From Rutpela maculata (Eukaryota; Arthropoda; Insecta; Coleoptera; Cerambycidae), in contig OW386293.2 in assembly GCA_936432065.2 (NCBI GenBank), positions 100,709,795 to 100,773,794 of the forward strand: a stretch of DNA of 64,000 nucleotides, given 5' to 3'. The notes under the pieces were generated by a model that saw nothing but the letters and a program-made list of their open reading frames with translations, searched no databases and was not told where the DNA came from. Shown piece by piece: positions 61,069 through 64,000 of this stretch. A program made the translations under genes and the position numbers. The first letter of the stretch is position 1. Each line of letters starts with the position of its first letter.

Positions 61069-62175
61069 TGTGTACACATTGCACAAACCTTAGATTCGGA
61101 CGAGTACTTTAACAATTAAGTTGGCGTTATAACATTAAAATTCTTAAAACAAATGTAATTTGTTTTTTAACAAAATCGATCAGTAAATAAAAAGTTATTA
61201 ATCATTTCAAATTCAAAAAAATGTTTTGATTTTTTTAGATTTGTAATTGAATAGAATTTTTTTAAATGCTATTTTCTATCATTTATTTATATATTGATCT
61301 AATATATATTTCATAACAATATAATATTAAAACGTAGACATGGTTTTCAAATAGTGACATTGTATTAGCACTATTATCACTTTTGGAAATAGGGTATGGT
61401 GATGTAAAAGGTAGAATTATAGCTTGAAATCCAAGCATTGCAAGTTTGAAACACAGGCAGTGTATTATAGATGTACTTGCTCCTTTTTACTTTTTTTTAT
61501 ACTGACAAGTGTTTCATCAAATAAGTCGTTGGTATCTATTTCGAAAGATAAAAAGGTTTCCTCCATGTTACACTTGAGAATGCAAATTTTCGACATAGCG
61601 TTAGAAAAAAAAGTAATGATCTCTACACTTATTAAAATTTGACCTACATATTAACACATTTTATTAACAAATATATAGTGATAACACGATAAAAATTTGA
61701 GAGTAATCCAGAGTTAGAGCGAGTTAAACGGAAAAATAATTTATATATCCAATAGACTCCTAAAACTAGAGAAATGGGCCGCGAAAACTGCATTAAATAA
61801 TTATTTATAATAAGTTTAGTAGTTGATAAAGGTAGATTAATAAAATATTAAGATGGAAAAAAAATTTATATTGCCGAATATTAAGGTCCGAAGTCCCTAT
61901 CCCTTTATTCCCGCAAACGCATTATGGCCCCTCTCTCCCTTCCTATTGCTTGGATTGCGATAATTTTTTTTTTAAATAAAGATAAAAAGATCCTCACTTA
62001 CCTGTAAAAAAGTTTCTCCACTGAACCCTTTCCTGCGTAAAAAAAAACGTATTTGAAAAAAAATGCAAAAAGTTTTTCCCCTATTTATTTGAAAAAGATA
62101 AAAAAAATTAATCAGTCGAATACTAGAGATAACAGCAAACAAATTTTTTTCGTGAAAAAATTAAGGAATTTCTTT

Positions 62176-63632
62176 TATGTTATGTTTCTTTGATCACTTT
62201 AATGTTTTATCGCCATCCCAAAATGGATTTAGAAAAAAGAAGTCAACAATTACTGCCATATATCAAGACCTATGTAAAATCATTAATTCACAAAATAATC
62301 ATGAGGCTACATTTTTAATGTGTCTGGATCTGTCAAAAGCGTTTGACAGTGTAGATCATTCACTGTTACTAAATAAACTTGAATGTTATGGGGTAAGGGG
62401 GGTATCACTGCAACTGATGGAATCATATCTCCAAAATAGGGTACAGAGAGTGGTTGAACGAGATAAGAATGGAGAATTAATAAAATCAGAGATCATCACT
62501 GTTAAAAAGGGCGTTTCTCAAGGTTCTGTACTGGGCCCACTTCTTTATCTTATCTACACCAACAATTTTTGCTGCAATATCAATGAGGATGTAATTCAAT
62601 TTGCCGATGATACTTCTTTAATTTTTAGCGGCCCATCAACCATAAACTTTAATACAAACATTTTTTCTACACTTGGAACACTAGAAAATTGGTTTGCTGC
62701 AAATAATCTTTTGCTCAACACAAATAAAACTCAATTAATAAAATTTGATTATAGTCTACAAAACAATGAGGTATTAGATGCTAATGAAAGTAAACAGATC
62801 ACTACTGTAAACAGTGTGAAATTCTTGGGGATTCAAATCGATTCTCGCCTAGAATGGCGATGCCATGTTGAAATGCTTGCAAGCTGCCTAGCACGTTATT
62901 GTTATGCCTTGAGAGTCATTTCGAGCATGGTTAACACCAAATCAGCCCTAATTGCCTACCACTCATACATACAATCTAGAATAAGATATGGAATTATATT
63001 CTGGGCCAATTCTCCAGATATGTTCCGTATCTTTATATTACAAAAAAGATGTGTAAGAAATATCTATCAATTGCAAAGTCATGAATGAATCTTGTAAAAA
63101 TTATTTTATCAACAACAAAATACTTACTCTACCATGCATTTATATTTATGAATCTGTAATATTTGTTTGTAGAAATAGAGACCTCTTTGAGGACTGTGAT
63201 AGGCAGCATAGCTATGCTACCAGAAATAGATCTGATCTAGTTAATGATAAAATTAATTTTACTTACCTTCAAAAAAATGTGAAACATTCCATAATAAAAA
63301 TATATAATATATTACCAAATTTAATCAGAGATAATCCAGCAAAAAAGATTTAAAAAAATACTGTATAACATCCTGATACAGGAAGGCCTACTATAGCATC
63401 GGAGAATTTTATAATGACCCTCACTTCTGCTCTAATTAAGTCTATTTTCATAATATTTTAATACTACTACAATTTTAATTTTAATGTGTTTATTTGTTTT
63501 ACATACCTATGTGCAATTCGTATTATATACATATATAATATTTTATCACTTCACTACTTATACTTAACTGTTTGACATGTTCTACACCTTAAGGGTATAT
63601 TTTCAAGAAGTAATAAAGACAATCTATCTATC
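62176..63632 (+). mobile_element. CR1/Daphne-like LINE, 5'-truncated
   Basis: It encodes the C-terminal RT (next entry), then a 3' UTR with AATAAAG at about 63612 and a TCTA tail. Both flanks continue the fold-back right arm: TTAAGGAATT before it and TATTAGTGTTA after it are adjacent in the left arm, so the ends are fixed within a few bases. Confidence 0.8.
62177..63353 (+). pseudogene. LINE reverse transcriptase, 3' part, frameshifted
   Basis: Reads SPSQNGFRKKKSTITAIYQ, LMCLDLSKAFDSVDHSLL, KKGVSQGSVLGPLLYLIY, IQFADDTSLIF (catalytic FADD) and VKFLGIQIDSRLEW, then a thumb-like LIAYHSYIQSRIRYGIIFW to 63088. After a shift it continues NESCKNYFINNKILTLPCIY to 63353 and beyond in another frame (to about 63420, GEFYND). 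The motif set is that of CR1/jockey-group LINEs (Daphne-like). Endonuclease and early RT are missing through 5' truncation. Confidence 0.8.
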
Positions 63633-64000
63633 TATATTAGTGTTAACGGCAAAAAATTGAGTATTTAAAAAAAAAATTACGAAAAGTTACAGTCCGATTC
63701 GGAAAAAATTTTACCAGATTATGCGCTTCCAAGAGGTCTTCAATTTTCAATTTAACTTTTTTTTCGTCAAGTCAACAATAACAAAGTTATCGTGAAAAAA
63801 CATGTTTTTGCGAATTTCTGCCCCACCTCATGTGATTAAGCTGAACTAACTAGATAACATGATAAAAGAGAACGCGTGTAACCGAATTGTCAAAAAAAAT
63901 TTTTTTTAAAAGTTGGTTTCATTTCAAAACCAGATCCGCTCAGCTATTAGAATAAATGTTTTTTTTTTTTTTAACTATTGAACGTCGGCCTATTTCCGCT

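Larger units (their letters stand above)
59429..63941. mobile_element. 4.5-kb fold-back element with a LINE in its right arm
   Basis: The left arm (59429-60290) pairs with a right arm running about 61848-63941 that is split by a LINE (62176-63632). Ends: GAGCGGATCTGG (59429) and CCAGATCCGCTC (to 63941). About 165 bp of the left arm (about 59795-59960) has no partner. The 1.5-kb loop carries many AGATACGAC/GTCGTA words and a nested inverted pair (60347-60390 with 61027-61068). Confidence 0.82.

Overview
The window is AT-rich animal DNA, almost certainly from an insect; a beetle is plausible but not proven. The reasons are GT-AG introns in an intron-rich gene, arthropod-type retrotransposons (an R4/Dong-like LINE, jockey/CR1-type LINEs, a Ty3/gypsy element, a PIF/Harbinger element) and very many fold-back (inverted-repeat) elements. 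There is no operon structure, CRISPR array or rRNA. Coding content is low, and most short open frames are noise inside repeats.

The one convincing host gene is on the + strand: six exons between 28771 and 50373 encode about 799 residues. It has a signal peptide and two tandem copies of a Cache-like plus EGF-like module resembling the extracellular half of the orphan receptor GPR158. It has no seven-helix domain and ends in a GPI-anchor-like hydrophobic tail. The two modules keep the same cysteine spacing and intron phases, so the gene looks like an internal three-exon duplication. Its long introns are filled with transposons.

Layout. 1-7638: AT-rich DNA with short direct repeats and one 1.5-kb fold-back element (4899-6400). 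7639-14157: a cluster of R4/Dong-type LINE sequence on the - strand (a nearly complete element at 9715-13379, an older 3' fragment, and a 44-bp 3' end), embedded in very long pure (TTA)n arrays and ending in a 200-bp assembly gap. 14158-28600: a hairpin element, a 1.9-kb terminal-inverted-repeat transposon with a broken gene that looks like an XPG/FEN-type nuclease, a second broken relative, and large inverted repeats. 28771-50373: the host gene; its introns hold a 3.8-kb fold-back, LINE 3' ends, small hairpin elements, and a jockey-like LINE interrupted by a gypsy element whose LTRs are about 98% identical. 50620-52194: a PIF/Harbinger element with TTA target duplication. 52195-64000: tandem and inverted repeats, a possible tRNA-derived fragment, and a 4.5-kb fold-back (59429-63941) interrupted by a CR1/Daphne-like LINE.

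The most interesting items are the (TTA)n-associated R4/Dong element with a covarying 3' hairpin, the GPR158-like gene without a membrane core, the nuclease-like transposon family seen three times, and a short phrase that recurs in otherwise different fold-back elements. Family names rest on motifs read by eye; no database search was possible.
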